Notes: generated by a model not told the origin, from the sequence alone. Shown: positions 9,543 through 21,564, counted from the stretch's first letter. The stretch is DNA of 64,000 nucleotides from Duganella sp. CF458 (GCF_900113115.1 NZ_FOOF01000006.1:186001-250000), one strand, 5' to 3'. A program made the numbers and translations.

Positions 9543-9991
9543 CCGAAGTACGCATTCAGACAGCAGACTTCGACCTGTCGCAAGAAGTGGCGCAACTGCG
9601 CGCCGGCAACGCCAAAGTTGGCGCTATAGTCAGCTTCGTCGGCACGGTGCGCGACCTCAACGAGGGCGCCTGCGTGGCCGAGATGGAGCTGGAGCATTAC
9701 CCCGGCATGACCGAGCAGTCGATCCAGGCCATCATCGACCAGGCCAAGGCCCGCTGGCCGATTGATGGAGCGCTGGTCATCCACCGTGTCGGGCCGCTCA
9801 AACCGATGGACCAGATCGTACTGGTGGCGGTCACTTCGCCACACCGTGGCGAGGCATTCTCGGCTTGCGAATTCATCATCGATTATCTCAAGACCGAGGC
9901 GCCATTCTGGAAGAAGGAACAGACGCCCGAGGGTGCCCGCTGGGTGGATGCGCGCAGCAGTGATGACGAAGCGTTGCGGAAATGGACTTGA
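9539..9991 (+). CDS. moaE: Molybdopterin synthase catalytic subunit MoaE
   Basis: The 150-aa protein has the MoaE signature throughout: VGAIVSFVGTVRD near residue 27, LEHYPGMTE near 50, VIHRVGPLKPMD, VAVTSPHRGEAFSACEFIIDYLK and the terminal active-site lysines in KTEAPFWKKE. MoaE uses MoaD thiocarboxylate to put two sulfurs on precursor Z, making molybdopterin. MoaD is not adjacent. A much longer in-frame extension upstream is rejected because ATG 9539 overlaps the previous stop and starts the conserved domain. The molybdenum hydroxylase at 51.5-54.1 kb would need this cofactor. Confidence 0.95.
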   Translation: MTEVRIQTADFDLSQEVAQLRAGNAKVGAIVSFVGTVRDLNEGACVAEMELEHYPGMTEQSIQAIIDQAKARWPIDGALVIHRVGPLKPMDQIVLVAVTSPHRGEAFSACEFIIDYLKTEAPFWKKEQTPEGARWVDARSSDDEALRKWT

Positions 9992-10000
9992 ACGGCGGGC

Positions 10001-10028
10001 CTTGAAAACTGTCAACGCGTCCTTAAAT
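10001..10028 (+). promoter_or_regulatory. Sigma32-type heat-shock promoter for clpB
   Basis: CTTGAAA (10001-10007) matches the sigma32 -35 element. After 13 nt, CCTTAAAT (10021-10028) partly matches the -10 consensus CCCCATNT. It starts only 10 nt after moaE and lies 31 nt before clpB, so heat-inducible clpB expression independent of moaE is likely. Confidence 0.6.
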
Positions 10029-10059
10029 TGTCGTTGACAATTCATCAGGAGCGTTCGAC

Positions 10060-12642
<2,583 letters not shown>

Positions 12643-12644
12643 GC

Positions 12645-13160
12645 TCAGCGGCAAGGCGCCCGGCAGTCAACCTGCTGCCGGCGCCTGACTTCGCCGGTGG
12701 CTGCCCAAATGTGTTCTTCGAAGCAGCTCCCCTCAATCCTCACCCGGCGAATGACCCAGCCGTCGGGACGGGCCCATTGGCAAACCGTCTCTTCGCGCTG
12801 GGGCGCGCCGGGCGCCTGGGCCACTGCAGTGCTGATCAAGCTGAACGTGCCGGCGCTGCGCAATCCGAATAACTCGACCGGTACCCAACGGTAAGCCCGT
12901 TTGTCGCCGGGGGCGATAAACCGGACCAGGACATCGCCCGATTTGCAGATCGTGGCGGAAGTCTGCACATTGAATTCGTTCAGGACGCCGGCGAACGGCG
13001 CTTCGATGCAGCTGATGTTCTTGGTCCAGAGCGCGACCTGGTTGTCGCCGTCGCGGGACTTGAGGTAGTCGTTGACGATCGGGATCAGGGCAACGGCCAG
13101 TCCCGGATAGACCAGCAGCCATTGCCACCATTTTGCGGGCAAATGAAAACCTGATGACAT
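12645..13160 (-). CDS. Hypothetical single-pass membrane protein
   Basis: The 171-aa product has one transmembrane segment near the N-terminus (about residues 9-28, WWQWLLVYPGLAVALIPIV). A probably periplasmic beta-rich region with several cysteines follows. I do not recognise a family. ATG 13160 is chosen over the longer frame from 13223 because GGAGGT sits 3 nt upstream and the membrane segment then lies at the expected place. It converges on clpB; its last codons overlap a GC-rich inverted repeat at 12655-12685. Confidence 0.65.
   Translation of the reverse strand: MSSGFHLPAKWWQWLLVYPGLAVALIPIVNDYLKSRDGDNQVALWTKNISCIEAPFAGVLNEFNVQTSATICKSGDVLVRFIAPGDKRAYRWVPVELFGLRSAGTFSLISTAVAQAPGAPQREETVCQWARPDGWVIRRVRIEGSCFEEHIWAATGEVRRRQQVDCRAPCR
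12655..12685. terminator. GC-rich hairpin between convergent clpB and hypothetical gene
   Basis: Left arm GGCGCCCGGCAG (12655-12666) pairs with CTGCCGGCGCC (12675-12685) with one bulged base. It lies just after the clpB stop and inside the 3' end of the convergent gene. There is no clear U-tract, so termination is possible but unproven. Confidence 0.35.
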
Positions 13161-13207
13161 ACAACCTCCACATTGCGTAAACTCGTGCCTCTGGATAGGA
13201 GCACTGC

Positions 13208-13786
13208 ATGAATGAGACAACATTGGCGGGCCGCTTGGCGTTCCTGCGCGAGGCGGAGCGGCTGAAGAGCGTCCTGCGCAGTGGTTTCACCTCGACCGGG
13301 CGGCCGGAAAGCACCGCCGAGCATAGTTGGCGGCTGGCGCTGATGGCGCTGGTGTTCGCCGGCGAATTGCCCGGCCTGGACCTCGCCCGCGTGCTGAAGC
13401 TGTGCATCGTGCACGACCTGGGCGAGGCGATTCATGGCGACATCCCCGCGATCCACCAGCATGCCCATCCGGGCAAGTCAGCGCAGGAACGCGCCGACTT
13501 GCATACCCTGACGCGCGACCTCGACCCGCCGTTGCGCGCGGAAATCATCGCCCTGTGGGACGAGTACGAAGCCGCCGCCACGCCAGAAGCCCAGGCGGTG
13601 AAAGCCTTCGATAAACTGGAAACGATCCTCCAGCACAACCAGGGCGATAATCCGCCCGATTTCGACTACGCCTTCAACCTGGGGTACGGCCGCAAGCACA
13701 CTGCCACGGCACCACTATTCGTGAGGCTGCGCGAGATGCTCGACGCCGAAACTAGCCAGCGGCACCAGGCCGCGCCTCCGAGATGA
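13208..13786 (+). CDS. HD-domain phosphohydrolase (YfbR/HDDC2-like)
   Basis: The 192-aa protein shows the HD-superfamily metal ligands in order: EHSW near residue 39, the HD pair in CIVHDLGEAIHGDIP near residues 68-80, and a later Asp in VKAFDKLE. This arrangement matches the YfbR/HDDC2 group, many of which are 5'-deoxynucleotidases. The exact substrate cannot be told from sequence. It stands alone, divergent from the small membrane protein gene upstream with a 47-nt gap. Confidence 0.75.
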   Translation: MNETTLAGRLAFLREAERLKSVLRSGFTSTGRPESTAEHSWRLALMALVFAGELPGLDLARVLKLCIVHDLGEAIHGDIPAIHQHAHPGKSAQERADLHTLTRDLDPPLRAEIIALWDEYEAAATPEAQAVKAFDKLETILQHNQGDNPPDFDYAFNLGYGRKHTATAPLFVRLREMLDAETSQRHQAAPPR

Positions 13787-13853
13787 GTGTATGCAGCGCG
13801 GCGGCCGGCAGGCAAGCGCGGCCGAGAGGCAATCAACCGAGAGTTTGATGTAA

Positions 13854-14648
13854 TCAGTTGCGGGTGTTGAAGAACGCGCTAGGCGGACAGCCGAAGGTCT
13901 TGCGGAACATGGCGGTAAAGGCGGACTGGCTGGCGTAGCCTAATTGATCTGCAACCTGCGACAGGGGCATGCCGCGTGCAATTAATGGCGCGGCGTGTGC
14001 CAGGCGGGCCTGCTGGCGCCATTGGCCGAAACTCATGCCGAGTTCCTTTTCAAAGAGGCGGGCCAGCGTGCGTTCGGAAGCGCCGGCGCGCTGGGCCCAC
14101 TCACCCAGCGTTTGCGTATTGGCCGGCTCGGCAAGCAGGGTATTGCACATCGACTTGAGACGTTTGTCGAACGGCATCGGCACGCGGATCGGCAGGGTTG
14201 CCAGGCGCGGTAGTTCGTCGAGAATCAGTTCGGCAATCAGGCGCGAACGCTCGGACGGCGTGGCGGGATCTTGTTGCTCGAGGGCCGCGACCAGCTCCCG
14301 CAGCAGGGGCGAAAGTTCCAGCACCCGGCATTTTTCGCCCGGGAAGGGATCGCGCGTGGCAGTGACAAATACCGGACGCAAGCGCGCCGTTTCGACTACC
14401 GTCACCGCGTGTTCGATATTGGCGCCAATCCAGACGGCGCGCTGCGGCGGCACGATCCAGCTGCTGTCGACGGTACTGACGCGTATCACGCCATCCAATG
14501 CAAGCGTCAGCTGGGCATAGTCATGGCGATGCGGTTGCAGGATACGCGCACTGTCCAGGTCGCGCGCGATCATGGTCACCGGCCGTGCCTCGGTCGGATC
14601 GCGGTGTTCGACGTATTTATCCGTGTGTGTAACGACCTTGATAGGCAT
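13854..14648 (-). CDS. AraC-family regulator with cupin sensor (NimR-like)
   Basis: The 264-aa protein has an N-terminal cupin-type sensor (HRHDYAQLTLALDG near residue 41, PPQRAVWI) and a C-terminal pair of AraC helix-turn-helix motifs ending in GYASQSAFTAMFRKTFGCPPSAF. This layout is that of NimR-type regulators, which usually control an adjacent efflux gene. It is divergent from an MFS exporter gene with 76 nt between starts, so that exporter is the likely target. The inducer is unknown. Confidence 0.85.
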   Translation of the reverse strand: MPIKVVTHTDKYVEHRDPTEARPVTMIARDLDSARILQPHRHDYAQLTLALDGVIRVSTVDSSWIVPPQRAVWIGANIEHAVTVVETARLRPVFVTATRDPFPGEKCRVLELSPLLRELVAALEQQDPATPSERSRLIAELILDELPRLATLPIRVPMPFDKRLKSMCNTLLAEPANTQTLGEWAQRAGASERTLARLFEKELGMSFGQWRQQARLAHAAPLIARGMPLSQVADQLGYASQSAFTAMFRKTFGCPPSAFFNTRN

Positions 14649-14724
14649 GCGGTTGGCGGTTTCGCGACAAAGGATGTCATATTAGCGGAAAACAGGCGGG
14701 ATTTGCCTGCGTACACTTGTCGGC

Positions 14725-15936
14725 ATGAACACTAAAGCCCTACTCAAACAAGATGCGCGCGTGATCGGCCTGGTTGGCCTGGCGCACGGCGTCTCCCACT
14801 TCTATCACTTGATCCTGGCCGCGCTCTTTCCCTGGTTGAAGACCGAATTCGGCTTGCGCTATTCAGAGCTGGCTTTGCTGATGACGGTGTTCTTCGTTAT
14901 ATCCGGTATCGGCCAGGCCCTGGCCGGCTTCGTGGTGGACCGCGTCGGCGCGCGCCGCGTGCTGTTTTCCGGCATGGCAATGCTGGGCGTCTCGGCACTG
15001 GTGCTGTCGAATGCGCACAATTACGCGGGCCTGGTGGTGGGGGCGCTGATGGCAGGCATGGGCAACAGCATCTTCCACCCGGCGGACTACACGATCCTGA
15101 ACCAGCGCGTAACGCGCGAACGCCTGGCGCATGGCTTTTCAGTGCATGGCGTCAGCGGCAGCATCGGCTGGGCCGCGGCGCCACTGTTCCTGACCGGCGT
15201 GGCCAGCGCCACCGATTGGCGCACGGCCTTGCTGTCCGCCGCCGCACTGCCGGCGATTGTGCTGGCGATCCTGTGGTGGAACCGCGAAGCGCTGCGACCC
15301 GATCCGATCGTCCGCCATGCCGCCGGGGCGCAGCAGGGCGGCTCGTTCGATTTCCTGCGCCTGCCTTCGGTATGGATGTGCTTTGGATTCTTCTTCCTGA
15401 CGGCGCTGGCGCTGGGCGGCATCCAGAGTTTCTCGTCGACCGGGCTGGTCAAGCTGTACGGCATGTCGCTGGCGATGGCGACCAGCGCCTTCATGGCCTA
15501 CATGCTGGCATCCGCGGCAGGCATGATGCTGGGCGGCTTCCTCGGCGCAGGGCGCAAGAATCATGACCGTACGATTGCCGCCGCTTTTGCACTGGCTGCG
15601 GTTCTGGCGCTGCTGCTGGGCCTGGCCGTGGTGCCTGCCTGGGGCGCCCTGGTGCTGATGGCGCTGGTGGGTTTTTTCTCCGGCATTGCCGGCCCATCGC
15701 GCGACTTGATGATCCGCGCCGCCGCGCCGAAGAATGCCACGGGCCGCGTGTACGGCGTGGTGTACTCCGGCCTGGATAGCGGCCTGGCGGTAGGCCCGCT
15801 GCTGTTCGGCCTGATGATGGACGCCGGAAAACCACAGTTTGTCTTCGCCGGCATCGCCTTCTTCCTGCTGCTTGCCATTGCCACCGCCACTGGCGTCGGC
15901 AGCCGCACCCGCGCCACCGCCAGCGCCGCGGCCTGA
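14725..15936 (+). CDS. MFS transporter, fosmidomycin-resistance (Fsr)-like
   Basis: The 403-aa protein has about twelve hydrophobic segments. Motifs near the N-terminus are [18 protein letters not shown] and the MFS loop [21 protein letters not shown] and [17 protein letters not shown] are characteristic of the Fsr subgroup. It probably acts as a proton-driven inner-membrane drug exporter. Its divergent AraC neighbour is the likely regulator. The substrate is inferred only from the subgroup. Confidence 0.85.
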   Translation: MNTKALLKQDARVIGLVGLAHGVSHFYHLILAALFPWLKTEFGLRYSELALLMTVFFVISGIGQALAGFVVDRVGARRVLFSGMAMLGVSALVLSNAHNYAGLVVGALMAGMGNSIFHPADYTILNQRVTRERLAHGFSVHGVSGSIGWAAAPLFLTGVASATDWRTALLSAAALPAIVLAILWWNREALRPDPIVRHAAGAQQGGSFDFLRLPSVWMCFGFFFLTALALGGIQSFSSTGLVKLYGMSLAMATSAFMAYMLASAAGMMLGGFLGAGRKNHDRTIAAAFALAAVLALLLGLAVVPAWGALVLMALVGFFSGIAGPSRDLMIRAAAPKNATGRVYGVVYSGLDSGLAVGPLLFGLMMDAGKPQFVFAGIAFFLLLAIATATGVGSRTRATASAAA

Positions 15937-15973
15937 TATAGTCGGGGCATCTTCCATAAGCGCGAGTGATGCC

Positions 15974-16468
15974 ATGAGTTTTGCCACGACTGATCTTTGT
16001 GATGACAATCCCGGGATGCTGGATGACGGTAGCCTGCAAGTGCTGCCGCCGGTTTTTCGCCACTTCGGACAACGGCCCCAGTTTGCCGGTCCGGCGGCAA
16101 CGTTGAAGGTGCATGAAGATAATGCGCTGGTGCGTTCGACCCTGGAAACCCTGGGCGCGGGCAGGGTGCTGGTGGTCGATGGCGGTGGCAGCTTCCGCCG
16201 GGCGCTGGTCGGCGGCCAGCTGGGACTGTTGGCACAGAACAATGGCTGGGCCGGCGTGATTGTTGACGGTTGCGTGCGCGATAGCGTCGAACTGGCGCAG
16301 TGCGATGTCGGCATCATGGCCCTGGCCACGCATCCGCAGCGCAGCGCGCGCGAAGGCGTCGGCAAGCGCGATGTCAACGTGCAGATTGCCGGCGTCACGG
16401 TCCGTCCCGGCGACTGGATCTACGCTGATGTGGATGGGGTGCTGGTGGCCAGGCAGCAGCTGGCCTGA
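15974..16468 (+). CDS. rraA: RraA-family protein (regulator of RNase E activity / HMG aldolase fold)
   Basis: The 164-aa product starts [12 protein letters not shown] and carries the family core [17 protein letters not shown] followed by [11 protein letters not shown]. Members either bind and inhibit RNase E or act as 4-hydroxy-4-methyl-2-oxoglutarate aldolases; the RD pair shared with the aldolases is present. The N-terminal DLCDDNP is typical of E. coli-type RraA, so RraA is preferred. ATG 15974 is chosen; a longer frame from 15839 overlaps the MFS gene and lacks support. A large inverted repeat follows directly after the stop. Confidence 0.85.
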   Translation: MSFATTDLCDDNPGMLDDGSLQVLPPVFRHFGQRPQFAGPAATLKVHEDNALVRSTLETLGAGRVLVVDGGGSFRRALVGGQLGLLAQNNGWAGVIVDGCVRDSVELAQCDVGIMALATHPQRSAREGVGKRDVNVQIAGVTVRPGDWIYADVDGVLVARQQLA

Positions 16469-16473
16469 CATCG

Positions 16474-16523
16474 GTGCGCTTTCCACGATGTGAAAATACC
16501 GTTTCATGCGATGGAAAGTGCAC
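16474..16523. promoter_or_regulatory. 50-bp composite inverted repeat between rraA and aceA
   Basis: Outer arms GTGCGCTTTCCA (16474-16485) and TGGAAAGTGCAC (16512-16523) pair at 11 of 12 positions. Inner arms TGAAA (16490-16494) and TTTCA (16502-16506) continue the symmetry. Each half also has the form TTTCCA-N5-TGAAA, as in a paired dimeric operator. No U-tract follows, so a regulator site for aceA is more likely than a terminator. The regulator is not identified. Confidence 0.55.
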
Positions 16524-16626
16524 CAGATCAACAAACCTTGTTTCTCTCGAAAGGAGAAATGACGTTCCGTATCATGGAATATTTCTTCTAAGGACTTGAT
16601 TTTGCGCGCATAAATAGGGCTCATAT

Positions 16627-16640
16627 GTCTTATATAAGAC
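16627..16640. promoter_or_regulatory. Perfect palindrome GTCTTATATAAGAC upstream of aceA
   Basis: A 14-bp perfect palindrome stands 76 nt before the aceA ATG in an AT-rich patch. The size and dyad fit a homodimeric regulator such as a GntR-family protein controlling central carbon metabolism. That assignment is an inference; only the dyad is seen. Confidence 0.5.
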
Positions 16641-16715
16641 GTGTTGCGCCGGAACAATCCAGCCTAAGATATCTCTAACGGTTTTCGTTTCTAACGCTTT
16701 CGTAGGAGATCAATC

Positions 16716-18017
16716 ATGGCAACTCGCGCCGAACAAATCGCTGCCCTGCAGCACGACTGGGAGACCAATCCGCGCTGGAAGGGTGTCACCCGCACTTACA
16801 GCGCCGAAGACGTGGTGCGCCTGCGCGGTTCGCTTGCCATTGAACACACCCTGGCCAGGCGCGGTGCGGAAAAGCTGTGGGCGCTGTTGAACAACGAGCC
16901 TTTCGTCAATGCGCTGGGTGCCCTGACCGGCAACCAGGCCCTGCAGCAGGTGAAGGCTGGCCTGAAAGCGATCTACCTGTCCGGCTGGCAGGTGGCGGGC
17001 GATGCCAACCTGGCGGGCGAAATGTATCCGGACCAGTCGCTGTATCCCGCCAATTCGGTGCCGATGGTTGTTCGCCGCATCAACAACACCTTCCTGCGTG
17101 CCGACCAGATCCAGTGGTCGGAGGGCAGGGACGATATCGATTTCTTCGCGCCTATCGTGGCCGATGCGGAGGCCGGTTTCGGCGGCGTGCTGAATGCCTT
17201 CGAACTGATGAAGGCCATGATTGAAGCCGGCGCGTCCGGCGTGCACTTCGAGGACCAGCTGGCTTCGGTGAAGAAGTGCGGCCATATGGGCGGCAAGGTG
17301 CTGGTGCCGACCCGCGAAGCCGTTGAAAAATTGACCGCGGCGCGTTTGGCGGCGGACGTGATGGGTACGCCAACCCTGGTCATCGCGCGCACCGATGCCG
17401 AGGCTGCGGATTTGCTGACCTCCGACGTGGACGACAACGACAAGCCGTTCTGCACCGGCGAGCGCACCGTGGAGGGCTTCTACAAAGTCCGCAATGGCCT
17501 GGAGCAGTCGATCGCGCGTGCGCTGGCCTATGCGCCTTACGCCGACCTGGTGTGGTGCGAAACGGGCAAGCCGGACCTGGCTTTCGCCAAGGCCTTTGCC
17601 GAAGCGGTGCATGCCCAATTCCCGGGCAAGATGCTGGCCTATAACTGCTCGCCGTCGTTCAACTGGAAGAAGAACCTGGATGACGCGACCATCGCCAAGT
17701 TCCAGAAAGAGCTGGGCGCCATGGGTTACAAATTCCAGTTCATCACCCTGGCCGGCTTCCATTCGCTGAATTACGGTATGTTCAACCTGGCCCATGGCTA
17801 CGCCCGCCGCCAGATGTCGGCCTTCGTGGAGTTGCAGGAAGCCGAATTCGCGGCCACGGCCAGGGGCTTCACGGCAGTCAAGCACCAGCGCGAAGTCGGC
17901 ACCGGTTATTTTGACGCCGTGACCCAGGCTATCCAGCAGGGCCAAAGCTCGACGACCGCACTGCATGGTTCGACCGAAGACGAGCAGTTCTTCGACGAGA
18001 ATAAGAAAGTCGCCTAA
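16716..18017 (+). CDS. aceA: Isocitrate lyase
   Basis: The 433-aa protein carries the catalytic KKCGHMGGK motif near residue 190. Further conserved blocks are [26 protein letters not shown] metal-binding residues ([11 protein letters not shown]) and [13 protein letters not shown]. It splits isocitrate into succinate and glyoxylate, the first step of the glyoxylate bypass needed for growth on acetate or fatty acids. Malate synthase is not adjacent. GGAG lies upstream of the ATG. Two palindromes in the 247-nt leader suggest transcriptional control. The stop overlaps the convergent GNAT gene's stop. Confidence 0.97.
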   Translation: MATRAEQIAALQHDWETNPRWKGVTRTYSAEDVVRLRGSLAIEHTLARRGAEKLWALLNNEPFVNALGALTGNQALQQVKAGLKAIYLSGWQVAGDANLAGEMYPDQSLYPANSVPMVVRRINNTFLRADQIQWSEGRDDIDFFAPIVADAEAGFGGVLNAFELMKAMIEAGASGVHFEDQLASVKKCGHMGGKVLVPTREAVEKLTAARLAADVMGTPTLVIARTDAEAADLLTSDVDDNDKPFCTGERTVEGFYKVRNGLEQSIARALAYAPYADLVWCETGKPDLAFAKAFAEAVHAQFPGKMLAYNCSPSFNWKKNLDDATIAKFQKELGAMGYKFQFITLAGFHSLNYGMFNLAHGYARRQMSAFVELQEAEFAATARGFTAVKHQREVGTGYFDAVTQAIQQGQSSTTALHGSTEDEQFFDENKKVA

Positions 18018-18472
18018 GCGCGCGTCATGAACACGCAGTCGAGCAGGATGCCTGACGGATGCTGGTACTGCCTGTTTTCGATTGCGCGATAGCCCGCCGC
18101 TTCGTAAAAGGGCACCGCGTTCAGCGAGGCATGAAGGTGCAGGGCCGTTGCCGGCCCGGTCATCTGTTCCACGGCGCGCAGCAGGACCTTGCCGACACCC
18201 TTGCCCGTAAATTGCTCGTCAACGAAGACGGCGTCTATTTCATTGCGGCCCAGGTCGAGGATGGCGTAACCGGCAAGCACACCGTTCACCAAGGCCTTAA
18301 TGCCGCCACCTCGGGCGAGCAGTGCCGGGTATGTCGCCGGAGGCGGTGCCGCGGCCCAGGCCCGCAGGATGGCGGGGTCGTAATGGGTGGCGCATTGCTC
18401 ACGGAGCGCGCGCGTGCGCAGGTCCCAGAGGACTGGAATGTCGGCGCTGGTGGCGGGGGACAGGGTGATCAT
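18014..18472 (-). CDS. GNAT-family N-acetyltransferase
   Basis: The 152-aa product begins [19 protein letters not shown] and has the GNAT acetyl-CoA pyrophosphate loop in [13 protein letters not shown] near residue 90, followed by the usual [18 protein letters not shown] strand-helix. The acceptor substrate is unknown. ATG 18472 is preferred to a longer frame because the conserved fold begins there. It converges on aceA; the two stop codons share bases in CTAA (18014-18017). Confidence 0.8.
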   Translation of the reverse strand: MITLSPATSADIPVLWDLRTRALREQCATHYDPAILRAWAAAPPPATYPALLARGGGIKALVNGVLAGYAILDLGRNEIDAVFVDEQFTGKGVGKVLLRAVEQMTGPATALHLHASLNAVPFYEAAGYRAIENRQYQHPSGILLDCVFMTRA

Positions 18473-18542
18473 GCGGCCAGTGTATCGCGGGCCGTGATGC
18501 GCATGAGATAATGCGGGCAAATCCTATTTTCCCGCCTCCCTT

Positions 18543-19463
18543 ATGTTCAGTTACCGCCACGCCTTCCATGCCGGCAATCACGCCGATATCCTCAAGCACT
18601 TTGTCCTGGTCCAGGTCCTCGAATACCTGAACCAGAAAGACGTCCCGTACACCTATATCGACACCCACGCCGGCGCCGGCGTCTACTCGCTGGATAGCGC
18701 GCAAGCCACCAAGACCGGCGAGTTCGAGACCGGTATCGGCCCGCTGTGGGATCGCGACGACCTGCCTGAGCCGCTGGCTGAATATGTCAAGCTGATCAAG
18801 GACCTGAACCCTAGCGGCAAGCTGCGCTTCTATCCTGGCTCGCCGTATTGCGCGGAAATCGTGGCGCGTGAAGAAGACCGCCTGCGCCTGTTCGAGCTGC
18901 ACCCGTCGGACGCCAAGATCCTGGCCGACAATTTCCACAAGCTGGAGCAGCACCAGGCCGCCAATGGCCGCCGTCCGACTGCGCGCGGCAAGCGTGTGAT
19001 CGTCAACAAGGCCGACGGTTTCCTTGGCGTGAAAGCGTTGCTGCCGCCGCCATCGCGCCGCGGCGTGGTGCTGTGCGATCCGCCTTACGAGGACAAGCAG
19101 GACTACAAGAAGGTCTCCGATATGCTGAACGATGCGCTGAAGCGCTTCCCGACCGGCACGTACGCGGTCTGGTATCCGGTGCTGCAGCGCATTGAAGCGC
19201 GCAACTTCGCCGAGCGCCTGAAGCACTTGCCGGCCAAGAGCTGGCTGAACGTGACCCTCTGCATCAGCACGCCAACCCCGGACGGCATTGCGCTACATAC
19301 CAGCGGCATGTTCCTGCACAATCCGCCGTACACGCTGGAGCCGATGCTGCGCCAGGTGATGCCTTACCTGGTCCAGGTTCTGGGCCGCGATGCCGGTGCC
19401 CAGTTCACGCTGGAGAGTGGCGAAGCGACCACAGCCAAGAAAGGCGGGTCGCGCAGCGCATAA
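18543..19463 (+). CDS. rlmJ: 23S rRNA (adenine(2030)-N6)-methyltransferase RlmJ
   Basis: The 306-aa protein matches RlmJ from its first residues (MFSYRHAFHAGNHADILKH). It has the SAM-site strand YIDTHAGAGVYSL and the catalytic DPPYED motif near residue 181, typical of N6-adenine methyltransferases. It methylates A2030 of 23S rRNA in the cytoplasm using S-adenosylmethionine. It is a single gene, divergent from the GNAT gene. Length is slightly above the E. coli protein because of a C-terminal tail rich in Ala/Thr/Lys. Confidence 0.95.
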   Translation: MFSYRHAFHAGNHADILKHFVLVQVLEYLNQKDVPYTYIDTHAGAGVYSLDSAQATKTGEFETGIGPLWDRDDLPEPLAEYVKLIKDLNPSGKLRFYPGSPYCAEIVAREEDRLRLFELHPSDAKILADNFHKLEQHQAANGRRPTARGKRVIVNKADGFLGVKALLPPPSRRGVVLCDPPYEDKQDYKKVSDMLNDALKRFPTGTYAVWYPVLQRIEARNFAERLKHLPAKSWLNVTLCISTPTPDGIALHTSGMFLHNPPYTLEPMLRQVMPYLVQVLGRDAGAQFTLESGEATTAKKGGSRSA

Positions 19464-19530
19464 AAATGTTGCCAGGACTGCACTAATAGGTATAGTCTTG
19501 TAACCATGAGTCTTAGCAATGGGGAAACCC

Positions 19531-20799
19531 ATGACAGCCGTGGTTGAAAGTGATGTGCAGATCCCCATGCCGTATGCCAATCAGTTCTTCTTGGCGCGGC
19601 AACCTATCCTCAACCGCAGCCAGCGGCTCGTGGCCTACGAGCTGCTCTATCGAAATGCCGAAGTCCATGAAGCCCATGTGATCGACGGTACCCATGCCAC
19701 TGCCTCCGTGATTGCCCATGCCTCCGAGCTGGGCATGGAGCAGGTCGTGGGCGACCAGCTTGCCTTCGTCAATGTCGATACGACGGGCTTGATGAGCGAT
19801 TTCATTCATTTCCTGCCGAATGATAAGGTCATTCTCGAGGTGCTGGAGTCGGTGGAGCCGACGCCCGATGTACTGAAACGGGTGCAGGAGTTGAGGCAGG
19901 CGGGCTACAAGTTTGCCCTCGATGACGTGGCGGGCGAGAGCGAGGCGGTGAGGGCTTTGCGTCCGCTGATGGACGTGATCAAGGTCGACATCAAACAAAT
20001 CGAGCCGGGCCGCTTGCCCGAACTGGCGCGCTACCTGCGCAATCCGAACCAGAAGCTGCTGGCCGAAAAGGTCGAGACGGTCGAGGAATTCCGCGAATGC
20101 ATGGACCTGGGCTTTGAGTACTTCCAGGGCTATTATTTTGCGCGCCCGGTGATCCTGAGCGGGAAGAAGATTACGCCATCGCAGCTGTCCATCATGCATT
20201 TGCTGGACTTGCTGAACCAGGACGCGGACCAGCGCGAGGTGGAGCGCAGCGTCAAGCATGATCCCCTGATTTCCCTGAACCTGCTGCGGCTGGTGAATAC
20301 GCCGGCGGTGGGGGCGCGCTTCCGCATCAACTCGGTCGGGCATGCGTTGATCGTGCTGGGCCGGCGGCAGTTGCAGCGCTGGCTGCAGATCCTGCTGTAC
20401 GTGAAGGGCTCGGAATTCGACTCGCCGCTGCTGCAGATGGCGACCACGCGCGGCAAGACCATGGAACTGGTGATGGGCTATACGCGGCCATCCGAGAGGG
20501 TGGCGGCCGATATCGGCTTCACCGTCGGCATCATGTCGCTGATGGATGCGCTGTTCTCGGTGCGCATGGGCGAGATCCTCGACAGCGTCAATGTGCTGGA
20601 CGAGGTGCGCGATGCGCTGCTGCATCGCGAAGGCGAACTGGGCCTGGCGTTGCGCCTGATTGAGCTGATCGAGCGCGCGCAGGAGGGGCAGGAACTGACC
20701 GGCATCCTGCACAAGCTGGACTTGGCGCCTTCCGCGCTGTATGCGCTGCAGCGCGAGGCGTACGATTGGGTGAATGAATATGCCCAATCGGTCCGGTAG
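19531..20799 (+). CDS. EAL-like and HDOD domain signalling protein
   Basis: The 422-aa protein has an N-terminal EAL-like domain (FLARQPILNRSQRLVAYELLYR) in which the catalytic EAL is replaced by YELLYR, so c-di-GMP hydrolysis is unlikely. A C-terminal HDOD domain (about residues 210-400) follows, with LLRLVNTPAVGARFRINSVGHAL. This YuxH-like pairing is regulatory in other bacteria, for example in chemotaxis and twitching control. ATG 19531, preceded by GGGGA, is preferred to ATG 19519. No partner gene is adjacent. Confidence 0.85.
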   Translation: MTAVVESDVQIPMPYANQFFLARQPILNRSQRLVAYELLYRNAEVHEAHVIDGTHATASVIAHASELGMEQVVGDQLAFVNVDTTGLMSDFIHFLPNDKVILEVLESVEPTPDVLKRVQELRQAGYKFALDDVAGESEAVRALRPLMDVIKVDIKQIEPGRLPELARYLRNPNQKLLAEKVETVEEFRECMDLGFEYFQGYYFARPVILSGKKITPSQLSIMHLLDLLNQDADQREVERSVKHDPLISLNLLRLVNTPAVGARFRINSVGHALIVLGRRQLQRWLQILLYVKGSEFDSPLLQMATTRGKTMELVMGYTRPSERVAADIGFTVGIMSLMDALFSVRMGEILDSVNVLDEVRDALLHREGELGLALRLIELIERAQEGQELTGILHKLDLAPSALYALQREAYDWVNEYAQSVR

Positions 20800-20800
20800 C

Positions 20801-21526
20801 TTATTGGGCCAGTAGCAGGAAAACCGTAGGCTTCTTGTGGAAGTCCGGCGCCTTGCCGGAGTCGAGCAGGCCTTTCCATTGCGCGCCCGTGCGGGTGCGG
20901 ATCGTTTCCGTTGGCAAGCTGATGTCGGTGGCCACGCAGATCAGCGTGGTGCCGCCGCATGCGCCGACCAGTGCTTCCAGCATGGCGGCGTTGCGGTAGG
21001 GCGTTTCGATGAACAGCTGCGTTTGCTTTTCCTGGCGCGAGCGGGCTTCCAGTTCTTTCAGGCGTTTGGCGCGCTGCGCGGCATCGGTCGGCAGGTAGCC
21101 GTTGAAGGCGAAGCTTTGGCCGTTCAGGCCGCTGGCCATGACGGACATCAGGATGGAGGAGGGGCCGACCAGCGGGCGCACCGGGATAGTGTTGGCGTGG
21201 GCCAGGCGGACCAGGTCGGCACCGGGGTCGGCCACGGCGGGGACGCCGGCTTCGGATAGCAGGCCGACGTCATGGCCGGCTTTCAGCGGCTCAAGCAGGG
21301 CTTGCAATGCGGCTTGCGGGGTGTTGATGTTCAGTTCGCTGATCGCGATTTCCTGGATCGGCTTGGCGGTGCCGACTTGTTTCAGGAAGGCGCGGGCGGT
21401 TTTGGCGTTTTCGGCGACGAAGTGGGTGAGCTGGCTGGTCAGCTGCTGCACGTGCTGGGGGATGACCTGGTCCAGGGAGTCGGTTGGGCCGAGGGTGTTG
21501 GGGATGAGGTATAGGGTGCCGTTCAT
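20801..21526 (-). CDS. RsmI-like SAM-dependent methyltransferase (tetrapyrrole methylase fold)
   Basis: The 241-aa protein has the RsmI-type core: LYLIPNTLG at the N-terminus, GLLSEAGVPAVADPGADLVRLAH in the middle, then VRPLVGPSSILMSVMASGLNGQSFAFNGYLP. True RsmI methylates the ribose of C1402 in 16S rRNA. This shorter form, starting LYLIPNTLG, is a known paralogue group often annotated only as SAM-dependent methyltransferase. It stops 1 nt from the convergent EAL-HDOD stop and lies downstream of the Maf gene. Confidence 0.8.
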   Translation of the reverse strand: MNGTLYLIPNTLGPTDSLDQVIPQHVQQLTSQLTHFVAENAKTARAFLKQVGTAKPIQEIAISELNINTPQAALQALLEPLKAGHDVGLLSEAGVPAVADPGADLVRLAHANTIPVRPLVGPSSILMSVMASGLNGQSFAFNGYLPTDAAQRAKRLKELEARSRQEKQTQLFIETPYRNAAMLEALVGACGGTTLICVATDISLPTETIRTRTGAQWKGLLDSGKAPDFHKKPTVFLLLAQ

Positions 21527-21564
21527 GTTCTTAAAACCGGTAAAGCGGTGTCTGGCCCGCAGGG

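Noticed and set aside
9164..9991. Longer version of moaE
   Set aside because: The extension lies in the DUF349 gene in another frame; ATG 9539 overlaps the stop and begins the conserved domain.
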